The notes under the pieces were generated by a model, which saw nothing but the letters and a program-made list of their open reading frames with translations, did no database searches and was not told the origin of the DNA. 64,000 nt of DNA from an uncultured Lachnospiraceae bacterium (lineage in GTDB: Bacteria > Bacillota > Clostridia > Lachnospirales > Lachnospiraceae): the NCBI GenBank assembly GCA_900539175.1, contig UQAW01000007.1:19060-83059 (forward strand), in the 5' to 3' direction. The first letter of the stretch is position 1; the number at the start of each line of letters is the position of its first letter. The position numbers and the translations under genes were made by a program. Below are positions 21,691 through 32,051 of the stretch, piece by piece.

Positions 21691-22638
21691 TTGTTTAAGT
21701 TAGAGTATGCAGAGATATTTGCTTGCCCACGGTGTGGAAGCAGTATGAAGCTAGGATTTGATGTATTTCAATGTGATGAGTGTAGGATAAAATACAAGTT
21801 TCGGAGAGGGATACCTGTCTTATTTAAAGAGCAAGATGAGAATCGGAAAAAGGACGAGGTGCAGAAGGGGTATCAGAAGGTGTTTCATTCACTGCAGGAA
21901 TATGGGCTTGCGGAGTACTCCTCTTTTTTGAATCTAGGTTATGCGGATGTAGACGAAGAAGGCAGGAAAATGCGGAAGAAAGAACAGTTGTCTTATAAGC
22001 CGAATAAAACTTCGGTCCAGCTTTTGTATGAGCTAATCGGTGAGTATTCACTAGACGGACACCGGGTTCTGGAAGTCGGATGTGGAAGAGGCGGAAACCT
22101 TGCTGAATTGGGGGATATGTTTCAGCCTAAATTGTTGGCAGGTCTGGATCTATGTTTTGAAAATGTATATCATTGTAGTAAAATACATAGGCTGAAAAAT
22201 GGCTTTTTCTGCGAAGGTGATGCGCAAAGACTGCCGTTCCAAAGTGGCTGTTTTGATGATGTAGTTAATATTGAATCTTCTCATTCCTACCCGGAGATAA
22301 AAAGCTTTTATCGGGAAGTTTATCGGGTTCTATCGGATGAAGGTGTATTTTTCTATACAGATGTTATGCCGGTAGAGAAGTTTAAACTATGTGAAGTATT
22401 ATTAAAAGAGATTGGCTTTAAGATAGCAGAGAGCCGAGATATTACACGTAACGTTCTGAAGGCTTGCGAAGAGAAGGCAAAAAGAAGAGCAACAGTATTT
22501 GATAACGTGAATATGCAAAATGATATGCTGTTGTTAGCGGATTTTCTGGGAATTCCAGGTTCGGATATTTATCAGGAAATGAAAGAGCGTGAACAGATCT
22601 ATAAAATTATAGTATTAAGGAAACACGCATATAACTGA
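21691..22638 (+). CDS. SAM-dependent methyltransferase with N-terminal zinc ribbon
   Basis: About 315 residues. The TTG at 21691 is preferred as start because GGAGG (21679-21683) lies 7 nt upstream; the in-frame ATG at 21685 is only 1 nt from it. The N terminus has a four-Cys ribbon (ACPRCG, then QCDECR) like the Trm112-type ribbon of some class I methyltransferases. Motif I is VLEVGCGRGGN near residue 126, followed by a class I fold including the DVVNIESSHSYPE segment that often precedes the active site. It sits between the Gly-loading protein and the next KS and is a likely O- or N-methylating tailoring enzyme acting on the nascent or released product. No integrated methyltransferase domain is visible in the synthases, so this is the only methylation activity in the window. 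The substrate cannot be read from sequence. Confidence 0.88.
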   Translation: MFKLEYAEIFACPRCGSSMKLGFDVFQCDECRIKYKFRRGIPVLFKEQDENRKKDEVQKGYQKVFHSLQEYGLAEYSSFLNLGYADVDEEGRKMRKKEQLSYKPNKTSVQLLYELIGEYSLDGHRVLEVGCGRGGNLAELGDMFQPKLLAGLDLCFENVYHCSKIHRLKNGFFCEGDAQRLPFQSGCFDDVVNIESSHSYPEIKSFYREVYRVLSDEGVFFYTDVMPVEKFKLCEVLLKEIGFKIAESRDITRNVLKACEEKAKRRATVFDNVNMQNDMLLLADFLGIPGSDIYQEMKEREQIYKIIVLRKHAYN

Positions 22639-22672
22639 GTAGAAATTATCGTTGCAAAGAGGTGAGTGACTT

Positions 22673-25600
22673 GTGAAAAAGATGCTGATATCAAAGAATA
22701 TAGAGCTTAGTGATTATACGGATGAACATATTACATCAGTTGATAAAAAAGATATTGCGATTATAGGGATATCTTCAAGGATTGCAGATGCACAGAATTA
22801 TGATGAATTCTGGGAGATACTAAAGCATGGCAGGGACTGCATGAAGAAATTCAGTGAAGAGCGAAAACAGTATATTAATCCTCTTTTCCTGAGCATGGGT
22901 GCCAAGCAGGAAGAATTAAGTTATGAAGATTGTTTAGAATGTGCTTTTTTAGATCATATTGCCAGATTTGATGCCGCTTTTTTTGGTATTTCTCCAATGG
23001 AAGCATCGCTTATGGACCCGTCCCAAAAACTATTCCTTACAGTAGCATACCAGGCAATGGAAGATGCAGGCTACGGCGGTGATGCCCTGCGGGGAAGCAA
23101 GACAGGCGTGTACGTTGGATATAGCAGTGATTTTGGTATTGATTATAAGAATTATATTCAGATGGTAAATCCGTCCCTTATATCGTTAGCTATGCTTGGA
23201 AATATTAAATCCCTAATTGCAGGAAGAATTGCATATCTACTTGATCTAAAGGGACCAAGTATGCTGGTAGACACCGCATGTTCGTCGACTTTAGTAGCAG
23301 TTCATCTAGCCTGTGAAGCAATCAGAAAGGGTGAGTGTGACCAGGCAATCTGCGGTGGAGTAAAAGTCATGATTCTGCCTAAGAAAACGGACAAAGAAAG
23401 TGAAGTAAGAATTGAGGCCGAAGATGGAAGGGCAAGGACCTTTGATGACAAATCCGATGGTACAGGTGCGGGTGAAGGCAGTGGAGCTGTTTTACTCAAA
23501 CCTCTGTATAAGGCAATTCAAGATAAGGATTCTATATACGCTATAATTAAAGGAAGTGCGGTGAATCAGGATGGAGCATCGGTAGGAGTTTCAGCGCCAA
23601 ATGGAAAGGCACAGGAAAATGTAATCAAAAAGGCATGGAAAGAAGCCGGGATTGATCCTGCAAACATTTCCTATGTTGAAACACACGGAACAGGAACACA
23701 GCTCGGAGACCTGATAGAAGTAACAAGCTTAAACAATGCATTTAGGAAGTATACGAAGAGGAAGCAGTTCTGCTACATTGGAAGTACAAAGACCAATATT
23801 GGACATTTAGACAGTGCGGCTGGAATTGCAGGACTGATAAAGCTTGTTCTTGCTTTGAAAAACAAGGAACTGCCTCCGTTGATACATTTTCATACTCCAA
23901 ACCGTAAGATTGCATTCCCTGATTCTGCGGTTATAGTGAATGACAGATTAAGAAAATGGGAGACGAACGGAGAACGAATATGTGGAATCAGTTCTTTCGG
24001 ATTAAGCGGGACAAACTGTCACATGGTTCTGCAGGAATGGAGGGAAGAAGAGCCGAAAAGTAACGAAGCGTCCGAGAAAGAATATCTGTTTGTCTTATCT
24101 TCAAAAAGCCAAAATGGCCTTCGGATGTTAGTAAAAGATTACATAGCGTGGCTGGTTAAAAACCAGAATTCAGCAATGAAGGATATCTGCTATACCGTAC
24201 AGGCGGGACGGGGACATTATAAATACAGGCTGGCACTTGTCGCAGGAAGCGGGAAGGAACTGCTTGACAAGCTTATGAGAATTCATTCCGATTTTGATTC
24301 TCTAAACAAACATTTGTTAGATCAGTGCTATTACGGTGAGTATTCGGTGATAGCGAATACTCAGGAAAGAAAAAGAACGGGTGAGATTACTTTGGATGAA
24401 CAAGAAAGACTCAATATAGAAATGCGTAAGCTGTCGGTTGAAAATGGAGATTCTTTGGATACTCTCAAGAAGATGGCAAGCTTGTATGTGAAAGGGGCCG
24501 ATGTACCGTGTCAGGAGCTTTTCCGTGGAAAGGGATGCCATCGTATCCATCTTCCAGGATATCACATGGAGGAAAAAGAATCCTGGCTGGATATTAATGA
24601 AAAAAAAGTAATGCAAAATGTTAGACGGGGTATGCGGCATCCATATTTACATAGTTTGTGTGTGTGCTCAATTGATAGAGATATCTATGAAACTTCATTT
24701 TGCCCTGATATACAGTGGGCATTAAAAGAACATAAGGTAGGAGAATATTACGTTCTGCCAGGCACAGCTTACATAGAGAGTATGAGGGCAATCGCACAAA
24801 TTAAATGGAGAAAAGATGCAAGTATTTCCCTAAACGATTTAGTATTTTTCAAGCCGTTGTCTGTCAAAGAATCAGAGACCGTTATATTGCAGACAATCGT
24901 AACGGAGGAAAATGAAGATATCAGATTCGTATTTGCAAGCAAAGACAGAGTAAGCCAGAAATGGATTACCCATGTGGAGGGAAGGGCTTCTACAGTTCCA
25001 GAACCGAAAGCAGAGGAGATGGACATAACCAGAATAACTAGCCGTCTTCACTTTCATAAGGAAAAATTAGATTACTCTGGCTCAGAATTTGTAAAGGTCG
25101 GTGGAAGGTGGAAAAATATCGATTCTTTTTATTCTGGAGAAGATGAGGTGGTCGTGAAACTAAAGCTACCAGAACAGTATCAAGAAGATCTGGAAGATTT
25201 TATGCTTCATCCTTCATTGCTTGACAATGCAGTTAATTTTCTGATTCAAGGCATTGGAGAGGGGAGATACCTCCCGTTTACGTATAAGAAACTAAATATA
25301 TATGGTAAGATGCCGCCAGTCTTTTATAGTTATATAAGGAAAAAGAAAGTCGGCAAGGACACAGATACCGTTACAACGGATATCGATCTGGTGGATGAAG
25401 ATAGAAAGGTGTTTGTTTCCATTCGGGATTATATAATCAAAAAAGTGGAAGACGCAGATATGCTTACCCGCAAGCAGCAGTTTTTCTGCCAGAACTGGCA
25501 GGCTGCAAAACTGCCAAAAGAGCGCAAGGAAAGAAGAAAAAAGAAAATTTTGGTTCTTTCAAGTCCGTACAGCAAGGAATCCTCACATAAAGCTTACCTA

Positions 25601-27292
25601 AAGGCTAATTATGATGTGATAGAAGTGATGTTAGGAGAGGGATGGTGTAAAGAGTCTTTCAATCAATACTGCATAGGATGTACAGAACAGGATTTTGAAC
25701 GACTTGTTTTGGAGTTAATGGGCGGACAGATGGAAGATATCTTTGTATTTACAGGATATGGCGTAGAAGACAGTGTATGTGAGATGGAAGAATTCTTAAG
25801 ACAGAAAAGTTATATGCTAGATAGTTTCTTCTGCCTAATAAAGGCTCTGGCAAAAAATAAATGGAATAACCCAGTAGATATTACGGTTTTATCCAGGTAT
25901 GGCTATCAAATCAGGGAAGGTGAATCAGGCAGTTCGTTAAATGAAGCATTGTCTGCTTTAGCCAAGGTAGTTTCCCAGGAGTCCATGCATATTAATTGTA
26001 CCTGCATTGATATGGATGAGAAGACACAAATGCAGGAAGTGGTAAGTTTGTTAGAAAAATATGAGCTTACACAGGCGGGGTACAGGGATGGACAGCTATA
26101 TATTCCAGTATTAAAGGATGCAGATGTTGATGAAAAGCGGGGTAGGGCAAGATTTAGTCCTATGGGAGTATACATTATCACTGGAGGCGCAGGGGGAGTC
26201 GGCAAGGTCCTTATGGAGCATATTATCCGTAATGGGGGAAGAAATCTTTTGTTAGTCAGCAGACATGCAACGCTTACAAAAGAGCAAACGAATACCTATC
26301 AGGAACAGGGGATTTCTATAGAGTGTGTGCAGGGAAATGTAGCTGATTACGAGGCAATGGATAAAATGCTAACCTACGCAAGAAAGAAATTTGGAAAGAT
26401 TAATGGAATACTTCACTGTGCCGGTAATCCTGGGGATGGTTTCCTATTCCGTAAAGAAATGCAGGCATTCCAAAAAGTTCTAGAGCCTAAAGTAGCTGGA
26501 ACCTGGGTGCTCGACAGACTGACACAGGAAGATGAGCTAGAGTTTTTTGCCATGACTTCATCCATTAATAGTGTAACAGGAGGACAAGGGCAGGGAGATT
26601 ATTCTTGTGCCAACGCATATCTGGACAGTTTTGCAAAGTGCAGGAACGCTCGCGGGAAGAGAACCTTTGCAATTGACTGGCCGCTTTGGAATAACACTGG
26701 AATGTCAGCGAGATATGATGTAGATAATACAGATAATATATTAGAAAAGATGGAACCATCCCAGGCAGGTGACTATTTTGATGCTGTCTTAATGAGCAGT
26801 TATCCAAGTGTAATCGTGGGAAATCCAAAGGAAAGTTCTGGAATTGTCCAGAATGGAACGTTAGCAGTAGAGGATATTACAAGAAAAGAAGTGCCGGAAA
26901 ATGCACAGACAGAGGGATCTGGAACAGTCAGCATAGAAGGAAAAGAACTGGATCGGTGCACAGAGACAGAGATAAAGTTGGGCAGTATGGTTGCAGATGT
27001 ACTAAAGCTTTCTAGGGTGAATTTGTATCAGAATTTCAAAGAAATGGGCATGGATTCCATAATTGCAGTAAGACTGGTACGTAATATCAACAATGAACTC
27101 TCTGACACAGTTGATGTCGCAGATATTTTTACTTATGTTACGATTGCTGAATTAGCCAGCTATATCGATAAGAAAACAAAAGCATCACAAAAAAGAGATG
27201 CCGCACATTCGCTGGAGGAGATTATGCTTCTACTTGCAAGCGGAGAGATCAGTATGGAAGAAGCAGAAGAACTTAAAAAATATATCATTTAG
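22673..27292 (+). CDS. PKS module KS-DH-KR-ACP with C-terminal docking helix
   Basis: 1,539 residues with a GTG start; AGAGGTGA at 22659-22666 fits this start. Domains: KS 25-450 (TACSST, HGTGT, NIGH), DH 655-920, KR 1165-1345 (GGAGGVG, Ser and the Tyr before SCANAY), ACP 1425-1500 (GMDS). There is no AT. In the DH the first motif reads EHKVGEYYVLPG: the His and Pro are spaced normally but Glu replaces the usual Gly at the fifth position. The second motif is LLDNAVN. The last 40 residues (SLEEIMLLLASGEISMEEAEEL region) look like a C-terminal docking helix pair and should meet the N terminus of the next synthase. With an active DH and KR this module would make a trans or cis enoyl unit. The DH and KR are clear paralogues of those in the next gene. 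Confidence 0.95.
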   Translation: MKKMLISKNIELSDYTDEHITSVDKKDIAIIGISSRIADAQNYDEFWEILKHGRDCMKKFSEERKQYINPLFLSMGAKQEELSYEDCLECAFLDHIARFDAAFFGISPMEASLMDPSQKLFLTVAYQAMEDAGYGGDALRGSKTGVYVGYSSDFGIDYKNYIQMVNPSLISLAMLGNIKSLIAGRIAYLLDLKGPSMLVDTACSSTLVAVHLACEAIRKGECDQAICGGVKVMILPKKTDKESEVRIEAEDGRARTFDDKSDGTGAGEGSGAVLLKPLYKAIQDKDSIYAIIKGSAVNQDGASVGVSAPNGKAQENVIKKAWKEAGIDPANISYVETHGTGTQLGDLIEVTSLNNAFRKYTKRKQFCYIGSTKTNIGHLDSAAGIAGLIKLVLALKNKELPPLIHFHTPNRKIAFPDSAVIVNDRLRKWETNGERICGISSFGLSGTNCHMVLQEWREEEPKSNEASEKEYLFVLSSKSQNGLRMLVKDYIAWLVKNQNSAMKDICYTVQAGRGHYKYRLALVAGSGKELLDKLMRIHSDFDSLNKHLLDQCYYGEYSVIANTQERKRTGEITLDEQERLNIEMRKLSVENGDSLDTLKKMASLYVKGADVPCQELFRGKGCHRIHLPGYHMEEKESWLDINEKKVMQNVRRGMRHPYLHSLCVCSIDRDIYETSFCPDIQWALKEHKVGEYYVLPGTAYIESMRAIAQIKWRKDASISLNDLVFFKPLSVKESETVILQTIVTEENEDIRFVFASKDRVSQKWITHVEGRASTVPEPKAEEMDITRITSRLHFHKEKLDYSGSEFVKVGGRWKNIDSFYSGEDEVVVKLKLPEQYQEDLEDFMLHPSLLDNAVNFLIQGIGEGRYLPFTYKKLNIYGKMPPVFYSYIRKKKVGKDTDTVTTDIDLVDEDRKVFVSIRDYIIKKVEDADMLTRKQQFFCQNWQAAKLPKERKERRKKKILVLSSPYSKESSHKAYLKANYDVIEVMLGEGWCKESFNQYCIGCTEQDFERLVLELMGGQMEDIFVFTGYGVEDSVCEMEEFLRQKSYMLDSFFCLIKALAKNKWNNPVDITVLSRYGYQIREGESGSSLNEALSALAKVVSQESMHINCTCIDMDEKTQMQEVVSLLEKYELTQAGYRDGQLYIPVLKDADVDEKRGRARFSPMGVYIITGGAGGVGKVLMEHIIRNGGRNLLLVSRHATLTKEQTNTYQEQGISIECVQGNVADYEAMDKMLTYARKKFGKINGILHCAGNPGDGFLFRKEMQAFQKVLEPKVAGTWVLDRLTQEDELEFFAMTSSINSVTGGQGQGDYSCANAYLDSFAKCRNARGKRTFAIDWPLWNNTGMSARYDVDNTDNILEKMEPSQAGDYFDAVLMSSYPSVIVGNPKESSGIVQNGTLAVEDITRKEVPENAQTEGSGTVSIEGKELDRCTETEIKLGSMVADVLKLSRVNLYQNFKEMGMDSIIAVRLVRNINNELSDTVDVADIFTYVTIAELASYIDKKTKASQKRDAAHSLEEIMLLLASGEISMEEAEELKKYII

Positions 27293-27367
27293 CAGGTAGG
27301 TGTCAATCAGCATACTAGAAAGGAAACATATGAAAGACTAGATACAGTTTTTCATATAGAAGAGTTT

Positions 27368-30300
27368 ATGGATCAAGTTGAAAAATATGTATTTGATTTA
27401 GTAGTGAATCATTCCATACAGCCCAAAGATGCTTCAAATATCCTGAAGTTAATCAGTGAAAATGAGAATGAAAAAACAAATGATATTGCGATAATTGGTA
27501 TGTCATGCCGGTTTTCAAATGCTGATAATTATGAAGAATACTGGCAGAACATTATGCATGAGATAAACTGTATTAGAGAGTTCCCGGAGAGACGGAAAGA
27601 TTACGTCCAGCAGTTTTACAAAGCTATTGATTCTCCCTATATTGACCTTCCATTTATGAAAGCCGGTTTCCTGGAATCAATCGAACAGTTTGATGAGTCC
27701 ATGTTCCGTATTTCACCAAGAGAAGCAAAGGAGATGGATCCATTTCAAAGAATGTTTTTAACAGTTGCATTTGAAGCAATGGAGGATGCCGGATATACAG
27801 CAAGCCAGATATATGGAACGAAAACTGGGGTTTTTGCTGGAAGAGATCATACACCTGAGAATCCTTACAAACATATTGCCGGCTCTACGGAGCCGCTGGT
27901 TATGACCGGTACATGGACAGGAATTGTGGCCAGCAGGTTTTCTTATATTTTCAATCTGCAGGGGCCAAGCATGATAATAGATACTTCCTGTTCTTCTGGA
28001 TTAACGGGTGTGCATCTGGCATGCGAGTCATTAAGACGTGGAGAATGTGATATGGCAATAGCAGGTGGTGTCCATCTGGAATTTACGGCAAAACAGAGTC
28101 TGAATCCAACCTTTACAATGATTGAATCAGAAGAATCCTGTGTTCGTTCTTTTAGTTCTGGTGCGACAGGAACTGTATGGGGAGAAGGAGTGGCAGCCGT
28201 TTTCTTAAAACCGTTGGAGCGTGCGAAAAGGGATGGGGATCATATATTAGGAGTCATAAAGGGAAGCGCAATGAATAATGACGGTGCCTCTAACGGTTTG
28301 ACCGCACCAAATGCACAGGCCCAGTCACAGGTTCTGATAGATGCGTGGAAAAACGCGAAAGTTGACCCTAAAACCATTCAGTACATTGAAGCACATGGAA
28401 CGGGAACAGAACTAGGAGATCCAATCGAAATCAAAGGAATTCAGGATGCCTTTTCACGTTATACAGATAAAAAGCAGTTTTGTGGCATCGGAACCGTAAA
28501 AACCAATATCGGACATACTGTAGCGGCATCTGGAATTGCATCCTTAATCAAGGTTATTTTGGCAATGCAGCATGGGGTACTGCCGCCAAGTATTAATTTC
28601 AAACAGGCTAATTCCTATATCAACTTTACAGATTCACCGGTTTATTTTGTAGATAGAATTCAAAAATGGAAAAAGGGAGAAAACCCAAGAAGAGCGGGTA
28701 TTAGCGCATTCAGCTTTAATGGAACCAACGTACACCTGGTATTGGAAGAACCGGAAAGCATTGTATCCGGAGAGGAAATCAAGGAAAAGCCAGAACTGTT
28801 TGTTCTTTCTGCTAAAAATGATAAGAGTCTCAAACATTACGTGGAAGATTGTTACCGGTATATAAACGTGCAGAAAAATGATTCTTTTGACAGTATCATA
28901 AAAACGGCACAAGTCAATAAAGAACCATTTGAAAACAGATTAGCATTTGTTGTTAAAGATGTACAGGAACTGAAAAGAAAATTGAAATATATAGCAGACA
29001 ATGGTTTACAGGCAGACGATACACAAAAAATATTCTATGGCGAAATAAAAGGAAAGCATAAAAATATTCAAAAGTTGGATAATTCCCTTGTGGAAAGAGT
29101 GGCGGACATAGATCGTCAAACGGTTGCACAGCAGGCTGAGCTGCTTAATCAATTAGCGCAAGCTTTTGTGGAAGGAAAGCAGATTGATTTTGCGGAGCTT
29201 TTCCATTATGGGACATTTGCCAAGGCGAGACTGCCAATCTATCCATTGGATTTTAAGAGATACTGGCCAGCAGAACCATTTCCAGAGAAAAAGGATAGAC
29301 CGAAGGAAATAGAACATCCGCTGTTAAATAAGTGTCTGGTACAGTCTATTGACACAGAAATCTACTTAGCCAGATTGAGTCCTAAGATGCACTGGGTACT
29401 GAGTGAACATAAGATCCAGGGACATTATGTATTGCCTGGAACTGCATATATTGAAATGATCCGTGAAGTAATAAACCTGATAGTTAATGAAGAAACGGTT
29501 ACATTAAAAGATCTAGTATTCATTTCACCACTCATTGTGGAGCCGGAAGAAACAAAGGATGTCCAGATTATTATAAAAGAAGAGGAAGGCGGGAAACATA
29601 TAACGGTTGCAAGCAAAGAAGAGATGCTAGATACATGGGTGAAGCATGTGGAGACTGTTTGGGTGAAGAGTGAGAAGGAAAAGGTCGGCTTTATTGACAT
29701 TGATGGCCTGAAGGCAAAATTAAGCAGACAGACAGTACAGCCAAAAGAAGAACAGAATGACTTTTTCACAATCGGTGACCGCTGGAAGTCAACAAGCGAA
29801 ATCTATATGGGAAAGGATGAGCTATTGTGTACTTTGAAACTTCCGGAACAATTTGAGAAGGATTTAGTAGATTACACACTTCATCCAGCATTGTTGGATA
29901 ATGCCGTGAATTTTTCTATTCAGAATATTGGAGACGGAATGTACCTTCCATATGCTTATAAAAAGATAAAAATATTACATAAGATGCCAAATGTATTTTA
30001 TAGTCTGGTTCGTAAAAAAGATAATATAGAAAATACAGAAATCATTACAGCAGACGCATGGCTTATGGACCAGGAAGGAAATGTGTTTGTAGAAATAGAG
30101 GATTACAGCATTAAAAAAGTACATTCTCATGAATTTGAAAACAGGTATAAAAGCTTAAAAGGCCAGCAGCCACAATTCTATAAAACCGGATGGGAGAAGA
30201 CAGAGGAAGAACCTGACTGGGAGGAAAAGGATTCAGGGAACATTTTGGTGTTTGAGGATACCAATGGTCTAGGAAGCAAGGCAAAAGAATTGTATGGAAA

Positions 30301-32041
30301 CCAAAATATAATTACGGTATCAGCCGGAAACCAGTATGCCCAGACGGAAGAAAATCATTTCTGTATCAGTCCGCGTCAAGAAGATTATGACCGGCTTCTT
30401 CAGGCACTAAAAGATAAACAGATAGATAAGATTGTGCATTTAATGAGCTGCGATGAACAGGAAAAATTCGAAAGCCAGAAGCAGAACAGTATTACTAGCC
30501 TGTTTTATCTAGCGAAAGCACTGATTAACAGCAGGATTTCGAATCCAATAGAACTGGTACTTGTAACACGTTACGCATACCGTATCGGTGATACAGAAAG
30601 GATTCGCCCTTTTGGGAATGCTTTATTTGGTTTGGGAAGCGTAATCGCGCAGGAAAATGAAAGCGTTACATGCCGCTGCATAGATGTGGACGAATCAACG
30701 AAAACAGAAGTGTTAATGAAAGAGGTCTTTCAGGGGACAAGTTCTTCTATCGCATACAGGGCAAACGAACGCTACATAAGAACTCTGGATGTATTGGAAG
30801 CTGAGAACGAGGAAAATGAGAACAAGAAAACGAAGAAAGCAGTAGACTGGAAAGAGGATGGCGCTTATATCATAACTGGTGGAACCGGTGGAATAGGTAG
30901 TGAACTAGTAAACTATCTAACAGCAAACTCTATGTGCAAGTTGGTATTATGGGGCCGGAGCGAAAGAAGCTATGGAGAAGAATGGAACCAGTTAATCGAT
31001 GATCGCAGGATCCAAATCGCGCAGGTAGACGTTACCGATATGAATGCGGTAAATGGGGCGCTTACCGATGTTCGTGTAAGATATGGAAAAATAAATGGTA
31101 TCTTTCATTGTGCTGGGGTTGCAGGAAATGGATTCCTGTTTAGGAAAAACGAGCGGGAGTTTATGGAGGCTATTGCTGCAAAGGTAGAAGGAACAAGAAA
31201 TCTGGAATTGCTTACCAGACAGGATTCTCTTGATTTCCTTATTCTGTTTTCCTCCATTACCGCATACACAGGAGGTCCTGGACAGTCTGATTATACGACA
31301 GCGAATGCATTTATGGATAGCTTTGCTTCGCTATTAAGAAGTGAGGGAATTCCTACTTATTCTGTAAACTGGCCTCTATGGAAAGATATAGGAATGAGTG
31401 CTGCTTACCATGTGAATGAGAACATGAGCGTATTCAAGGCAATCGAGCTAGAACGAGCCATTTCTGCCATGGAAAAAGTTTTACAGATGGATTACGCTAA
31501 TCTGATATTTGGCGTTCCGAATTATGAATTGATTGCGAAAGCAGCTGGCAAATTACCATTCGCTATATCATCAGAAACGATGCGGCGTATCATTAACAAA
31601 TACAGCGAGAAAAAGGGAAGCCATGCTGGTGAGCAGGGAAACATAGATGAGATGGAAAGCATAGTATTTGCAGGCAAAACAAAAGAAGAATGTTCAGAAA
31701 CCGAAAGGAAGTTGGTATACATATGGGCATATTCGTTTAGTTGCCAAAAAATAGACGTATATGCGAATTTCATGGATTATGGCGGAGATTCTATTATTGC
31801 AACACAGATTTATAAGGAAATTGTTTCAAAAGTATGCAGTGACCTTGATATATCTGATATCTTTACCTATCCAACGATTGTGGGACTGGCAAAAGTCATA
31901 GAAGAAAGAATGGGGATCAAAGAGCCAGAAGAAACTGTCAGTGAGGAAATGAGCGATGATCAGTTGAAGAAAATGTTGCAGGGAATCAAGTCGGGTTCTC
32001 TTTCGGTAGAGCATGCAACACAATTATTGGAGAAAAGATAG
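27368..32041 (+). CDS. PKS module KS-DH-KR-ACP with docking ends
   Basis: 1,557 residues. The N-terminal 32 residues (MDQVEKYVFDLVV...) look like an N-terminal docking helix. Domains: KS 37-463 (TSCSSG with the catalytic Cys, HGTGT, NIGH), DH 648-917 (EHKIQGHYVLPG, a canonical HxxxGxxxxP, and LLDNAVN), KR 1160-1340 (GGTGGIG, GQSDYTTANAF), ACP 1437-1510 (GGDS), then a C-terminal docking helix (LKKMLQGIKSGSLS region). No AT is present. The ribosome binding site is weak (AGAAGAG), and a tiny three-codon ORF with a better site lies just upstream. Together with the previous gene it would give two successive enoyl units, that is a conjugated diene. The following flavoprotein may act on this stretch. 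Confidence 0.95.
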   Translation: MDQVEKYVFDLVVNHSIQPKDASNILKLISENENEKTNDIAIIGMSCRFSNADNYEEYWQNIMHEINCIREFPERRKDYVQQFYKAIDSPYIDLPFMKAGFLESIEQFDESMFRISPREAKEMDPFQRMFLTVAFEAMEDAGYTASQIYGTKTGVFAGRDHTPENPYKHIAGSTEPLVMTGTWTGIVASRFSYIFNLQGPSMIIDTSCSSGLTGVHLACESLRRGECDMAIAGGVHLEFTAKQSLNPTFTMIESEESCVRSFSSGATGTVWGEGVAAVFLKPLERAKRDGDHILGVIKGSAMNNDGASNGLTAPNAQAQSQVLIDAWKNAKVDPKTIQYIEAHGTGTELGDPIEIKGIQDAFSRYTDKKQFCGIGTVKTNIGHTVAASGIASLIKVILAMQHGVLPPSINFKQANSYINFTDSPVYFVDRIQKWKKGENPRRAGISAFSFNGTNVHLVLEEPESIVSGEEIKEKPELFVLSAKNDKSLKHYVEDCYRYINVQKNDSFDSIIKTAQVNKEPFENRLAFVVKDVQELKRKLKYIADNGLQADDTQKIFYGEIKGKHKNIQKLDNSLVERVADIDRQTVAQQAELLNQLAQAFVEGKQIDFAELFHYGTFAKARLPIYPLDFKRYWPAEPFPEKKDRPKEIEHPLLNKCLVQSIDTEIYLARLSPKMHWVLSEHKIQGHYVLPGTAYIEMIREVINLIVNEETVTLKDLVFISPLIVEPEETKDVQIIIKEEEGGKHITVASKEEMLDTWVKHVETVWVKSEKEKVGFIDIDGLKAKLSRQTVQPKEEQNDFFTIGDRWKSTSEIYMGKDELLCTLKLPEQFEKDLVDYTLHPALLDNAVNFSIQNIGDGMYLPYAYKKIKILHKMPNVFYSLVRKKDNIENTEIITADAWLMDQEGNVFVEIEDYSIKKVHSHEFENRYKSLKGQQPQFYKTGWEKTEEEPDWEEKDSGNILVFEDTNGLGSKAKELYGNQNIITVSAGNQYAQTEENHFCISPRQEDYDRLLQALKDKQIDKIVHLMSCDEQEKFESQKQNSITSLFYLAKALINSRISNPIELVLVTRYAYRIGDTERIRPFGNALFGLGSVIAQENESVTCRCIDVDESTKTEVLMKEVFQGTSSSIAYRANERYIRTLDVLEAENEENENKKTKKAVDWKEDGAYIITGGTGGIGSELVNYLTANSMCKLVLWGRSERSYGEEWNQLIDDRRIQIAQVDVTDMNAVNGALTDVRVRYGKINGIFHCAGVAGNGFLFRKNEREFMEAIAAKVEGTRNLELLTRQDSLDFLILFSSITAYTGGPGQSDYTTANAFMDSFASLLRSEGIPTYSVNWPLWKDIGMSAAYHVNENMSVFKAIELERAISAMEKVLQMDYANLIFGVPNYELIAKAAGKLPFAISSETMRRIINKYSEKKGSHAGEQGNIDEMESIVFAGKTKEECSETERKLVYIWAYSFSCQKIDVYANFMDYGGDSIIATQIYKEIVSKVCSDLDISDIFTYPTIVGLAKVIEERMGIKEPEETVSEEMSDDQLKKMLQGIKSGSLSVEHATQLLEKR

Positions 32042-32051
32042 AGGCGTTTTT

